DNA of 61,365 bases from positions 1 to 61,365 of the forward strand of contig CAKPYV010000011.1 of the NCBI GenBank assembly GCA_934203205.1, written 5' to 3'. The DNA comes from an uncultured Anaerovibrio sp. Its GTDB lineage: Bacteria > Bacillota > Negativicutes > Selenomonadales > Selenomonadaceae. Position 1 is the first letter of the stretch; each line of letters starts with the position of its first letter. This document shows, piece by piece, positions 17,445 through 26,118 of the stretch. Under the pieces are notes generated by a model. It was not told the origin of the DNA and searched no databases. It saw only the letters and a list, made by a program, of their open reading frames with translations. The position numbers and the translations under genes were made by a program.

Positions 17445-17479
17445 GCCCCTCTGAAGTTCCTTTGGAGGGGCTTATTTTC
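17445..17479 (+). terminator. Hairpin between the ferredoxin gene and uppS
   Basis: GCCCCTCTGAA pairs with TTTGGAGGGGC (two G-U pairs) and is followed by TTATTTTCTT. It would end or attenuate the rpsB-to-ferredoxin transcript. Confidence 0.7.
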
Positions 17480-17500
17480 TTGATACAGGAGGTTATCATC

Positions 17501-18286
17501 GTGTGGAAAAAATTATTTTCCGGCATGCAGAAAAATGATGATGCTTCGGACAAATCATATCTGGATGAGTTGGTACAGGATCAGCTGCCACAGCATGTGG
17601 CTATTATTATGGATGGCAATGGCAGATGGGCTACTGGCCAGGGGCTGATGCGTACTGCTGGCCATAAGGCCGGTGTTAAAACACTAAAAAGAATCGTGAA
17701 AACATGTACTGCTTTGGGAATGAATGCCCTGACAGTATATGCTTTTTCTACTGAAAACTGGAAACGTCCCCATGCAGAGGTGGACTTTCTTATGAATCTA
17801 TTCTCGGAGTATCTAGCCAAGGAAATCGACGAGATGGATCAGGATAATGTGAAAATTGATTTTATCGGCCGTACCTGGGAGCTTTCCAAGGGGTTGCAGA
17901 AGCAGATTGCAGATGCTAGACATAGAACCAGGGATAATACGGGGGTAAAATTTACAGTTGCCGTAAATTATGGTGGGCAGGATGAACTGCTTAGAATGGT
18001 ACAGGAGCTGGCTGCTCAGAGTCAGCGAGGTATGATTAAGCCAGAGGAGATTACAGCAGAGAGGATAGAGGCTCAACTGGATACCTATGGTTTGCCACCG
18101 GTGGATCTGGTTATTCGCACCAGCGGGGATATGCGGCTTAGCAATTTCCTGCTGTGGCAGACTGCTTATGCAGAATTCTGGTTTACGGATATAAATTGGC
18201 CTGATTTTACGCCAGAGGATTTTGGCAAGGCCTTGTATGAATATTGTCATAGAGACAGACGTTTCGGGGGATTGTCCAAAAAGTAA
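17501..18286 (+). CDS. uppS: Isoprenyl transferase (undecaprenyl diphosphate synthase)
   Basis: UppS (261 residues) condenses isopentenyl diphosphate units into the C55 lipid carrier for cell-wall and outer-membrane glycans. The start is the GTG at 17501, eight bases after AGGAGG; longer readings would run into the terminator hairpin. Seen: MDGNGRW with the Mg-binding Asp38, RTAGHKAGVKTLK, YAFSTENWKRP, NYGGQDEL, and VDLVIRTSGDMRLSNFLLWQ. First gene of the lipid-precursor cluster. Confidence 0.94.
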   Translation: MWKKLFSGMQKNDDASDKSYLDELVQDQLPQHVAIIMDGNGRWATGQGLMRTAGHKAGVKTLKRIVKTCTALGMNALTVYAFSTENWKRPHAEVDFLMNLFSEYLAKEIDEMDQDNVKIDFIGRTWELSKGLQKQIADARHRTRDNTGVKFTVAVNYGGQDELLRMVQELAAQSQRGMIKPEEITAERIEAQLDTYGLPPVDLVIRTSGDMRLSNFLLWQTAYAEFWFTDINWPDFTPEDFGKALYEYCHRDRRFGGLSKK

Positions 18287-18339
18287 GGTAGCTGCTGGCT
18301 GTGAAAAGAAAGCAGTCAGAGCTGGAAGGGATGTACTTC

Positions 18340-19176
18340 ATGTTAACAAGAATAATCACCGGTATAATCGGTATTGGGGCAGCCGCCTATGTAATTCAGA
18401 CTGGTGGCTTGGTTTTTGCTGTTTGTGGTATGGTTCTGGCTGTAGGAGCCTGGGTGGAATATTGCAACGCCTTTGACCGGAAGGGTTATCGTCCGGCCTT
18501 GTTGGTGGGAGGCCTTTTGATTGCAGGTATGTGTTATACAGCTTGGTATGGCCTTGATACCAATCTGCTGGTGCTGATAATGACAGGAGGCACCCTGCTG
18601 TTGTTTTTGATGACTGTGCTGCTTCATGGCTCCTTTAGTGTGCCATCAGCGGCAGTATCCGTAGCTGGAGTGTCCTATTTGGGACTGTCCTTTGCCCACC
18701 TGATTGGTCTGCGGGTTATGGATCACGGTTTTGCGGCAGTGACTACTCCTTTGGGAGTGTTGGAGCCAGGCTGTGCTTTGATATGGACTGCTCTTATCGG
18801 TACATGGGCTAGTGATACCTTTGCTTATTTTGCTGGTTCATTTTTTGGCAGTCACAAGCTTTGTCCAGCTATCAGCCCCGGCAAAACTATTGAGGGGCTG
18901 CTTGGCGGTTTGATAGGTACTACTGCTTCGGTGGCAGGTCTGGGAATCCTCTTTAATTTTGATGTGGAGATTATGGCTATCCTTGGCCTGTGCATTTGTC
19001 TGGTGGCTACCTTGGGCGACTTGGTGGAATCCGTGGCCAAGCGCTATACAGGCATCAAGGATTCCAGTCATTTGATTCCCGGTCATGGCGGTATCTGGGA
19101 TAGATTTGATAGTGTAATTTATACTGTACCTTTTGTTTACTATTTTGTACAGTTTGTGGATATAGCAGCCAAATAG
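18340..19176 (+). CDS. cdsA: Phosphatidate cytidylyltransferase
   Basis: CdsA makes CDP-diacylglycerol from phosphatidic acid and CTP at the inner membrane. The ATG at 18340 lies nine bases after GGAAGGG and gives 278 residues; a GTG at 18301 would add 13 polar residues. About seven to eight hydrophobic segments are visible. The C-terminal family signature is present in GSFFGSHKLCPAISPGKTIE (start) and in LIPGHGGIWDRFDSV. Co-transcribed with uppS and dxr. Confidence 0.92.
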   Translation: MLTRIITGIIGIGAAAYVIQTGGLVFAVCGMVLAVGAWVEYCNAFDRKGYRPALLVGGLLIAGMCYTAWYGLDTNLLVLIMTGGTLLLFLMTVLLHGSFSVPSAAVSVAGVSYLGLSFAHLIGLRVMDHGFAAVTTPLGVLEPGCALIWTALIGTWASDTFAYFAGSFFGSHKLCPAISPGKTIEGLLGGLIGTTASVAGLGILFNFDVEIMAILGLCICLVATLGDLVESVAKRYTGIKDSSHLIPGHGGIWDRFDSVIYTVPFVYYFVQFVDIAAK

Positions 19177-19188
19177 AGGTAATGTAAA

Positions 19189-20340
19189 ATGAAAAATCTT
19201 GTAGTATTGGGCTCTACTGGCTCCATTGGTACTCAGACCTTGGATGTGGTAAGGGAGCATCCAGATTTGTTTCGTGTGTCTGTACTGGTAGCCAATCGCA
19301 GCGATGAACTGTTGGAAAAGCAGATTGAGGAATTTCAGCCACAGCTGGCGGTACTTTCTGATGAGGAAGCTTATAGCAGATTGCGGCAGAGATATAGCGG
19401 AAAAACTGAGCTGGCAGGAGGCCGTCAGGCTGTAATTGAAGCAGCGGCTTATCCAGAGGCTCAGGTGGTCGTAACCTCCCTGATGGGATTTGCTGGTTTG
19501 GAGCCTACCTTGGCAGCTTTGGAGGCTGGCAAGGATATTGCTTTGGCTAACAAGGAAACTTTGGTGGTGGCTGGCGAGCTGGTTATGGCTAAGGCTAAGG
19601 AGCTGGGCCGGGCTATTTTGCCAGTGGACAGCGAGCATTGTGCTTTGTTCCAGTGTTTGCAGGGACAGGATAGAAAGGCTGTAGAAAAGCTGATTCTTAC
19701 TGCTTCTGGTGGGCCTTTCCGGGGCCGTAAGGCAGAGGAGCTGACCAATGTATCCAAGAAGGATGTATTGGCTCATCCAACCTGGAATATGGGACAGAAG
19801 ATTACGGTGGATTCCGCTTCCTTGGTAAATAAGGGGCTGGAGGTTATTGAAGCCAGATGGCTCTATGATGTAAGCTATGATCAGATTCAGGTAGTGGTTC
19901 ATCCTCAGAGTATTGTACATTCCATGGTACAGTATCAGGATGGTACGGTTATGGCTCAGCTGGGCTGTACCGATATGAGATTGCCTATTCAGTATGCTTT
20001 GACCTATCCTGATAGGGTAGCCTCTCATTTTCCCCGGGTTGATTTTTATGAGTTGGGGAAGCTGACCTTTGAGAAGCCGGATATGGAAACATTCCGTGGC
20101 TTGAAACTGGCCTTTGAGGCAGGTCGTACCGGAGGGACCATGCCATGTATTATGAATGGTGCCAATGAAGTAGCAGTAGAGGCATTTTTGAAGGGACAGG
20201 CAGGTTTCCTGGATATATATCGTTTGATTGAAAAGGCTATGGAGGCTGGCCAGGTAGAGTATAAGCCAGATTTGGAGCAGTTGCTGGCTGCTGACAAATG
20301 GGCTAGAGATTACACTAGAAAACAGCTGGTTCAAATCTAA
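19189..20340 (+). CDS. dxr: 1-deoxy-D-xylulose-5-phosphate reductoisomerase
   Basis: Dxr/IspC (383 residues) catalyses the committed, NADPH-dependent step of the MEP isoprenoid pathway. Seen: the NADPH-binding GSTGSIGTQTLDV, ANKETLVVAGE, the metal/substrate segment PVDSEHCALFQC, SASGGPFR-like TASGGPFRG, and HPTWNMGQKITVDSASLVNK. ATG start 12 bp after cdsA. Confidence 0.96.
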   Translation: MKNLVVLGSTGSIGTQTLDVVREHPDLFRVSVLVANRSDELLEKQIEEFQPQLAVLSDEEAYSRLRQRYSGKTELAGGRQAVIEAAAYPEAQVVVTSLMGFAGLEPTLAALEAGKDIALANKETLVVAGELVMAKAKELGRAILPVDSEHCALFQCLQGQDRKAVEKLILTASGGPFRGRKAEELTNVSKKDVLAHPTWNMGQKITVDSASLVNKGLEVIEARWLYDVSYDQIQVVVHPQSIVHSMVQYQDGTVMAQLGCTDMRLPIQYALTYPDRVASHFPRVDFYELGKLTFEKPDMETFRGLKLAFEAGRTGGTMPCIMNGANEVAVEAFLKGQAGFLDIYRLIEKAMEAGQVEYKPDLEQLLAADKWARDYTRKQLVQI

Positions 20341-20351
20341 GAGGTGATTCC

Positions 20352-21440
20352 ATGATAATTAAGATAATAGGAGCGATGTTTGTATTCGGCCTTTTGGTAT
20401 CTGTCCATGAGTTGGGCCATTTTATGGTGGCCAAACTTACGGGGATGCGGGTAGATGAATTTGCCATAGGCTTTGGGCCAAAGGTTTGGAGTAAAAAACA
20501 TGGTGAAACCTTGTACACTCTCCGAGCAGTACCTTTGGGAGGCTTTAATCGCATTGCTGGTATGGATTATGAGATAATTGAGAATATGGATAGAGAGGGC
20601 GGCCGGAGCAAGGAGAAGGTGTTCGTGGTACCTGATGAGGAGGATGCCGGGGAGAGAGCTTATTTCCGTCGTCCTATCTGGGCTCGCATGGCGGTGATTC
20701 TGGCAGGCTCTATTATGAATTTTATTCTGCCACTGTTCATTTTCTTTGGCCTTTTCCTAACGCAGGGAGTGGCTACTCCTTCCCCAGAGCCAGTAATTGG
20801 TGCTGTTATCGAGGACAGGCCAGCAGCTATGGCAGGTTTGCGGGCAGGGGACAGGATATTGACACTGGACGGGCAGCCAGTTAATCAGTGGAGTGAGATT
20901 TCCCAGCAGCTGCAGGGAAAGGCAGAGCGTCCTTTCAAAGTAACCTACCAGCGGGATGGTAAGGAACTGTCTACTACTCTGATACCAGAGGCGGATGCAG
21001 CTACCAATAGAGCTGTTATTGGTATTACCAGCAGTGCTATGTATTATCAGCCTGGGGTTATAGAGGCAGCTAAATTGGCTGTTACCAAGGAGATATATCT
21101 GATAGGGGCAATGGTTGGCGGTCTGGTTCAACTGGTTCAGGGGACAGTTAGTACAGCAGAGCTGTCTGGACCTGTTGGAGTGGCACAGATGGCTGGTCAG
21201 GTGGCTGAGCAGGGTATTTGGCCATTGCTGGGCTTTGCTGCCTTTTTGAGCTTGAATTTGGGCATAGTTAATCTTTTGCCTATTCCTGCTTTGGATGGTG
21301 GACATTTTATCATGCTGGTGCTGGAGGCCCTGCGAGGCAAGCCTATGAAGCCAGTAGTTATGTACTATATTCAGGTAACAGGCGTTGTAATTCTTGTCAG
21401 CCTGATGCTATTTACCACATTTAATGATCTGACCAAATAG
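20352..21440 (+). CDS. rseP: Site-2 protease family zinc metalloprotease RseP
   Basis: RseP (362 residues) is an intramembrane protease that cuts anti-sigma factors and remnant signal peptides. Seen: HELGH at residues 19-23 within the first membrane segment, a single PDZ domain around residues 140-215 (GAVIEDRPAAMAGLRAGDRI), and the second active-site motif NLLPIPALDGGHF. It has one PDZ domain, whereas E. coli RseP has two. It is placed between dxr and ispG, a common arrangement. Confidence 0.93.
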   Translation: MIIKIIGAMFVFGLLVSVHELGHFMVAKLTGMRVDEFAIGFGPKVWSKKHGETLYTLRAVPLGGFNRIAGMDYEIIENMDREGGRSKEKVFVVPDEEDAGERAYFRRPIWARMAVILAGSIMNFILPLFIFFGLFLTQGVATPSPEPVIGAVIEDRPAAMAGLRAGDRILTLDGQPVNQWSEISQQLQGKAERPFKVTYQRDGKELSTTLIPEADAATNRAVIGITSSAMYYQPGVIEAAKLAVTKEIYLIGAMVGGLVQLVQGTVSTAELSGPVGVAQMAGQVAEQGIWPLLGFAAFLSLNLGIVNLLPIPALDGGHFIMLVLEALRGKPMKPVVMYYIQVTGVVILVSLMLFTTFNDLTK

Positions 21441-21456
21441 GAAGTGACAGACAAAA

Positions 21457-22527
21457 ATGATAGATCGGAAAAAGACCAGAAGAATATATATTGGCAATGT
21501 GGCCATTGGTGATGGAGCACCGATTTCTGTTCAGTCCATGACCAATACCAAAACTACCGATACAGAGGCTACTGTAGCTCAGATTAATGCTTTGCAGGCT
21601 GCGGGCTGCGATATTGTCCGCCTGGCTGTGCCAGATATGGAGGCGGCTAAAAATCTAGGCAATATTATAGCTAAGGTAAAGGTGCCATTGGTGGCAGATA
21701 TTCATTTTGATTATCGTCTGGCCTTGGAGGCTATTAATCAGGGAATATCCGCCCTGAGATTGAATCCTGGGAATATTGGCAGTGAGGAACGGGTAAGGGC
21801 TGTGGTTAAGGAAGCCAAGGAGCATCATATTCCTATTCGCATCGGTGTTAATGCAGGCTCTCTGGATAAGACACTATTGGAGAAATACGGCGGCGTTACG
21901 GCAGAAGCTTTGGTGGAATCTGCCCTGCAGCATGTTAGAATCTTGGAACAGCAGGATTTCTATGATATGAAAATATCCTTAAAGGCTCATGATGTGCCTT
22001 TGACCTTGGAGGCATATCAGCTTATGTCTGAAAAGGTGGATTATCCTTTGCACTTGGGCATTACTGAAGCAGGTACGGCCCGTACAGGCATGATAAAATC
22101 TGCCGTAGGTATTGGCGCCTTGCTGGCTCAGGGCATTGGCGATACCTTCCGCATCTCCCTGACAGGAGATCCTGTGGTGGAGGTAAAGGTTGCCAACGAA
22201 ATCCTGAAATCCTTGGGCATGAGGGAATATGGCCCAACTTTGATTTCCTGTCCTACCTGTGGCCGTACCTGTATAGATTTGGCTGGTATTGCTGACCAGG
22301 TTGAGGAAAGATTATCTGATATAAAAGAACCTATTTCCGTAGCCGTTATGGGCTGTGTGGTTAATGGCCCAGGGGAGGCTAAGGGCGCTGATGTAGGCAT
22401 TGCCGGTGGCAATGGTGTTGGCCTGGTATTCCGCAAGGGAGAAATCATCCGCAAGGTGGATGAAAAGGATCTTGTGGAAGAGCTTTTCAAGGAAATAGAT
22501 GCTATTCTGGTTGAGGAGGAAAAATAA
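21457..22527 (+). CDS. ispG: 4-hydroxy-3-methylbut-2-enyl-diphosphate synthase
   Basis: IspG/GcpE (356 residues) is a 4Fe-4S enzyme of the MEP pathway that converts MEcPP to HMBPP. Seen: SVQSMTNTKTTD, RLNPGNIG, the cluster cysteines in CPTCGRTC and MGCVVNGPGE, and the following AKGADVGIAGG. The length matches the short bacterial form without the plant insertion. It likely receives electrons from a ferredoxin such as the one at 17233-17403. Confidence 0.96.
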   Translation: MIDRKKTRRIYIGNVAIGDGAPISVQSMTNTKTTDTEATVAQINALQAAGCDIVRLAVPDMEAAKNLGNIIAKVKVPLVADIHFDYRLALEAINQGISALRLNPGNIGSEERVRAVVKEAKEHHIPIRIGVNAGSLDKTLLEKYGGVTAEALVESALQHVRILEQQDFYDMKISLKAHDVPLTLEAYQLMSEKVDYPLHLGITEAGTARTGMIKSAVGIGALLAQGIGDTFRISLTGDPVVEVKVANEILKSLGMREYGPTLISCPTCGRTCIDLAGIADQVEERLSDIKEPISVAVMGCVVNGPGEAKGADVGIAGGNGVGLVFRKGEIIRKVDEKDLVEELFKEIDAILVEEEK

Positions 22528-22529
22528 AA

Positions 22530-24239
22530 TTGCGTACAACTAATCTTTATGCACCAACTTTGAGAGAAACTCCTGCTGAGGCAGAGGTAAGAAGCCATCA
22601 GCTTATGCTGCGGGCTGGTATGATCCGCAAGGCTGCGGGAGGTCTGTATAGCTATTTGCCTTTGGCTTGGCGCACCATCAAAAAGATAGAGGAGATTATT
22701 CGTGAGGAAATGGATGCTGCTGGTGGACAGGAAATTTCCATGCCAATTCTCCAGCCAGCTGAAATCTGGCAGGAAAGCGGCCGCTGGCCTGTATATGGTG
22801 CGGAGATGGTAAGAGTTACTGATCGTCATGGTCGTCAGTTCTGCCTAGGCCCTACTCATGAGGAAATGGTTACTACCCTGGTACGGGATGAGGTTCGCTC
22901 CTATAAGCAGCTTCCTTTGATGCTGTATCAGATTCAGAACAAATATCGTGATGAGATTCGTCCTCGCTTTGGTCTGATGCGGGGCAGAGAGTTTATTATG
23001 AAGGATCTCTATTCCTTTGATAAGGACGAAGAGGGTATGAATGAGTCCTACAAGAAAATGTATGACGCTTATACCAATATCTACACTCGCATGGGCTTGA
23101 ATTTCCGTCCTGTTGAGGCTGATAACGGCGCTATTGGCGGCGGTCATTCCCATGAGTTTACCGTTCTGGCTGAGGCTGGTGAGTCCAGCATTGCTTATTG
23201 CGATACCTGCGACTATGCGGCCAGCGATGAAAAGGCAGAACTGAAGGTTATCAAGGCTGCTGAGGAGGAAATCCTGCCTCTGGAGAAAAAGAATACTCCT
23301 GATTGCTCTACTATTGAAATGGTGGCTGAATATCTTGGCTTGCCTGTGGAAAAGTGTATTAAGGCTGTAGCTTTCCAGACAGATACTGACGAAGTGGTGC
23401 TGTGTTTTGTTCGTGGTGACCATGAGGTAAATGACGTAAAGGTTATTAATCTGGTGGAGGGTGCTCTGGAGCTGCGTATGGCTGAGGATGATGCCATTCG
23501 TGCCGTTGGCGGCTGTCCTGGCTTTATGAGCCCTATTGGCATCAAGGAAGGCACCAAGATTATTGTAGACCATACTGTTATGGAAATGTACAATGGCTGT
23601 GCTGGTGCCAACGAAAAGGATTTCCATTACATTAATGTAAATCCAAAGCGGGATTTCAAGGATGTAGTAGTAGCTGATATTCGCATGGTGCAGGAGGGGG
23701 ATTGCTGTCCACACTGCAACGGTCATATGAAGATGACTAGAGGTATTGAGGCTGGTCAGGTATTTACCCTGGGCACCAAGTATTCTGAGGCTCTACATGC
23801 TACCTTCCTGGATGAAAATGGCCGGGAGAAGCCTATGATGATGGGCTGCTATGGCATTGGCGTAGGCCGTACTATGGCTGCTGCCATTGAGCAGAATAAT
23901 GACGAAAACGGTATTATCTGGCCAAAAGCTATTGCTCCATTTGAGGTAGTAGTAGTACCGGTTAATGGCAAGAATGCTCAGCAGCTGGAGCTGGCAGAAA
24001 AAGTATACAAGGAACTGAAGGCTGCCGGCGTGGATGCTTTGTTGGATGATCGCAAGGACAGAGCCGGTGTTAAGTTCAAGGATGCAGATCTGATTGGCTA
24101 TCCTATTCGTATAACTGTTGGTCCAAAGACAGTGGAGGAGGATGTGCTGGAGCAGAAGGTTCGCCGTACTGGTGAAACTGTTACTGCTTCCGTTGGTGAG
24201 GCAGCAGGTAAGGCTGTAGAGATGCTGGCAGACCTTTGA
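22530..24239 (+). CDS. proS: Prolyl-tRNA synthetase
   Basis: ProS (569 residues) is the bacterial-type class II enzyme. Seen: the class II motif 1 region (LPLAWRTIKKIEEIIREEM), motif 2 with YRDEIRPRFGLMRGREF, the inserted editing domain (about residues 230-385), motif 3 in MMGCYGIGVGRTMAAAIEQ and the anticodon-binding C terminus. The start is TTG, nine bases after a GAGGAGGA located inside the ispG end. Last gene of the uppS-to-proS operon. Confidence 0.95.
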   Translation: MRTTNLYAPTLRETPAEAEVRSHQLMLRAGMIRKAAGGLYSYLPLAWRTIKKIEEIIREEMDAAGGQEISMPILQPAEIWQESGRWPVYGAEMVRVTDRHGRQFCLGPTHEEMVTTLVRDEVRSYKQLPLMLYQIQNKYRDEIRPRFGLMRGREFIMKDLYSFDKDEEGMNESYKKMYDAYTNIYTRMGLNFRPVEADNGAIGGGHSHEFTVLAEAGESSIAYCDTCDYAASDEKAELKVIKAAEEEILPLEKKNTPDCSTIEMVAEYLGLPVEKCIKAVAFQTDTDEVVLCFVRGDHEVNDVKVINLVEGALELRMAEDDAIRAVGGCPGFMSPIGIKEGTKIIVDHTVMEMYNGCAGANEKDFHYINVNPKRDFKDVVVADIRMVQEGDCCPHCNGHMKMTRGIEAGQVFTLGTKYSEALHATFLDENGREKPMMMGCYGIGVGRTMAAAIEQNNDENGIIWPKAIAPFEVVVVPVNGKNAQQLELAEKVYKELKAAGVDALLDDRKDRAGVKFKDADLIGYPIRITVGPKTVEEDVLEQKVRRTGETVTASVGEAAGKAVEMLADL

Positions 24240-24316
24240 TAATTTTCACCCTGTGGATAAGTTGAAAATCCCATGTGCTGACTCCAGATAAAAAATTGTC
24301 TGTCAAGAACTTTTAC

Positions 24317-24345
24317 TTGACAAAGCATTAGGGGATAGATATAAT
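24317..24345 (+). promoter_or_regulatory. Consensus promoter of yceD-rpmF
   Basis: A perfect TTGACA (24317-24322), 17-bp spacer and perfect TATAAT (24340-24345) form the only fully consensus promoter noticed in the window. Confidence 0.8.
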
Positions 24346-24422
24346 TATCATCAGTGCCGCAAAACTACAATTATGCCCATAATTATTTTTGTGGTGGAAA
24401 TATTAATGAGGTTGATACTTTT

Positions 24423-24935
24423 ATGAAAATAAATATCTCCGATTTAGAAGATCGTTTGGGTGAGGCAGTGCCTTTTGAGTTTGTAACCAATGCTCAGGAG
24501 CTGGATGCCCAGACAGAGACATATTCCTTTGAGGGTGATATTATCATCAAGGGAGAGTATGTGAATACTGGGCGCTGTTATCGGTTTACCGGTAGTATTT
24601 CCTGCACCAAATCCTTTGTTTGTGATCGTTGTTTGGAGCCATCTACGCTGCAGCAGGTTCATGAATTTAGTGAGGAATTTCAGCGGGGCAGTGAGCCAGC
24701 AAAGAATGGTGAAAAAACCAGAATAGTGAATTATTTTAGTGGCGATGTGATAGATTTGGCTCCTGTGATGCGGGACGTGCTTCTGTCAGATCAACCATTG
24801 AATAATATATGCAACGCTGATTGTCGCGGTTTGTGCCTGAAGTGCGGTGCCAACCTCAATCATGGCGATTGTGGCTGTGACCGTACTGTTATTGACCCAA
24901 GACTGGCGGCATTGCAGCAATTATTAAAGCCGTAA
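24423..24935 (+). CDS. yceD: YceD/DUF177 family protein
   Basis: A 170-residue protein from the ATG at 24423 (MKINISDLEDRLGE), with GAGG about ten bases upstream. The DUF177 family is nearly always encoded before rpmF and is linked to 23S rRNA/large-subunit maturation, though the biochemical role is not settled. Cys pairs in CDRCLEP and the C-terminal series CNADCRGLCLKCGANL...CGC suggest a metal site. Its position just before rpmF supports the call. Confidence 0.88.
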   Translation: MKINISDLEDRLGEAVPFEFVTNAQELDAQTETYSFEGDIIIKGEYVNTGRCYRFTGSISCTKSFVCDRCLEPSTLQQVHEFSEEFQRGSEPAKNGEKTRIVNYFSGDVIDLAPVMRDVLLSDQPLNNICNADCRGLCLKCGANLNHGDCGCDRTVIDPRLAALQQLLKP

Positions 24936-25015
24936 GATTCCTAGCCCAGGCTATTGGGATACAAGGCAAATAAATAATTCAATTTTACAGAGAATTTAAG
25001 GAGGTGTATCCTGAA

Positions 25016-25195
25016 ATGGCAGTACCTAAGCGTAAGATGTCCAAGGCTCGTCGTGATTCCCGTCGTGCTAATTGGAAGCTGGAAGTTCCTGGTTACGTAG
25101 CATGTCCACAGTGCCACGAGCCAAAGTTGCCTCATCATGTTTGCACAGAGTGTGGTTACTATGATGGCAAGGAAGTTATTTCCGCAGCTGAATAA
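25016..25195 (+). CDS. rpmF: 50S ribosomal protein L32
   Basis: L32 (59 residues) starts at the ATG at 25016 after AAGGAGGTG. Seen: the N-terminal MAVPKRKMSKARRDSRRANW and a four-Cys zinc ribbon, CPQC...CTEC (the zinc-containing C+ paralogue). It is followed by a terminator, so fapR and the fatty-acid genes form a separate unit. Confidence 0.97.
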   Translation: MAVPKRKMSKARRDSRRANWKLEVPGYVACPQCHEPKLPHHVCTECGYYDGKEVISAAE

Positions 25196-25204
25196 TTGAG
25201 TAAT

Positions 25205-25249
25205 ATGAGCAGATTTCCGCTTTTTGGGGTGGAAATTCTGCTCATTTTA
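25205..25249 (+). terminator. Terminator after rpmF
   Basis: ATGAGCAGATTTCC pairs with GGAAATTCTGCTCAT (one bulge) and is followed by TTTT. Confidence 0.8.
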
Positions 25250-25417
25250 CTTTGTTATGATAAAGAGCTTTTGTCAATATTGTGATTGATTTAATATATA
25301 AATAAAGCCGTAGGCCATAGGTAAAAAATACTGTACTTAGCAGATGATTTTTATTATAATGTTCTTGTAAGTGATATGTGGTCTATAGACTATTTTTCAG
25401 ATTTTGTATTTTGGGAC

Positions 25418-25446
25418 TTGCCTTTTTTTGCATAATTTTGTATAAT
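25418..25446 (+). promoter_or_regulatory. Promoter of the fatty-acid operon (fapR)
   Basis: TTGCCT (25418-25423), a 17-bp spacer and TATAAT (25441-25446) place the start of transcription near 25453. The 25250-25417 stretch before it is AT-rich and shows no gene. Confidence 0.65.
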
Positions 25447-25457
25447 TGCAATCAAGT

Positions 25458-25476
25458 TATATGAGCTGGTACTAAT
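25458..25476 (+). promoter_or_regulatory. Candidate FapR operator
   Basis: On the reverse strand the site reads ATTAGTACCAGCTCATATA. Its first nine bases match the conserved half of the Bacillus FapR box as I recall it (ATTAGTACC); the second half is weak. It lies just after the predicted transcription start of fapR, where a repressor would block initiation or early elongation. Downstream (25487-25522) an imperfect hairpin with a T-rich 3' side follows. Confidence 0.5.
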
Positions 25477-25543
25477 TTTTGAAAATGACATATGGGGGTG
25501 AACTGCTTCCCACATGTCGTGTTTTTATGTACAGGTGAAAAAG

Positions 25544-26107
25544 ATGGCAAGATTGAAAAAAAAAGAAAGACATGAAATCCTGGTGCGTCAGGTACAGGAG
25601 AAGCCTTTCCTGACGGATGAGGAGCTGGCAGGGCTGTTCGGAGTCAGCATACAGACCATTCGCCTGGATCGGATGGAGCTGGGGATTCCCGAAGTACGGG
25701 AGCGTATCCGACAGGTGGCCGAAAAAGCCCAGAATAACATAACAGCTCTGGAAAAAACGGAAGTGGTAGGGGATGTTATTGACTTGGAGAGAGGTCATTC
25801 CGGCATATCACTGTTGAAGATAACCGAAGATATGGTATTTGCCAGAAACAAGATTGCCAAGGGGCATTATATATTTTCCCAGGCTAATTCTCTGGCTTTG
25901 GCCCTTATAGATTCGCCTCTGGCCGTTACAGGTGTAGCCAATATAAAGTATAAGGTTCCTGTTAAGGTGGGGGAGATGCTGATAGCCAAGGCGGAGGTAA
26001 TCAAGCAAAGAAGTAACAAATTCTTTGTCTGGGTTAAGACCAGAAATGAAAAGCAGGAGGTTTTTCGTGCTAAGTTCATTATGGTATCGCTGGCAGAGGT
26101 GAATTAG
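25544..26107 (+). CDS. fapR: Fatty-acid and phospholipid biosynthesis regulator FapR
   Basis: FapR is a malonyl-CoA-responsive repressor of fatty-acid and phospholipid genes. The ATG at 25544 (MARLKKKERHE) follows AGGTGA and gives 187 residues, close to the Bacillus protein. Seen: an N-terminal DeoR-like helix-turn-helix (LTDEELAGLFGVSIQTIRLD), the linker helix RMELGIPEVRERIRQVAEK, and a hotdog-fold effector domain with ARNKIAKGHYIFSQANSLAL. It heads the operon plsX-fabH-fabK, the standard autoregulated arrangement. Confidence 0.93.
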   Translation: MARLKKKERHEILVRQVQEKPFLTDEELAGLFGVSIQTIRLDRMELGIPEVRERIRQVAEKAQNNITALEKTEVVGDVIDLERGHSGISLLKITEDMVFARNKIAKGHYIFSQANSLALALIDSPLAVTGVANIKYKVPVKVGEMLIAKAEVIKQRSNKFFVWVKTRNEKQEVFRAKFIMVSLAEVN

Positions 26108-26118
26108 GAGGCTTTTTT

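Noticed and set aside
18838..20334. 498-codon minus-strand open frame across cdsA and dxr
   Set aside because: Long only because the opposite strand is free of certain codons; both plus-strand genes are canonical and the translation is rich in Ser, Leu, His and Gln with no domain.
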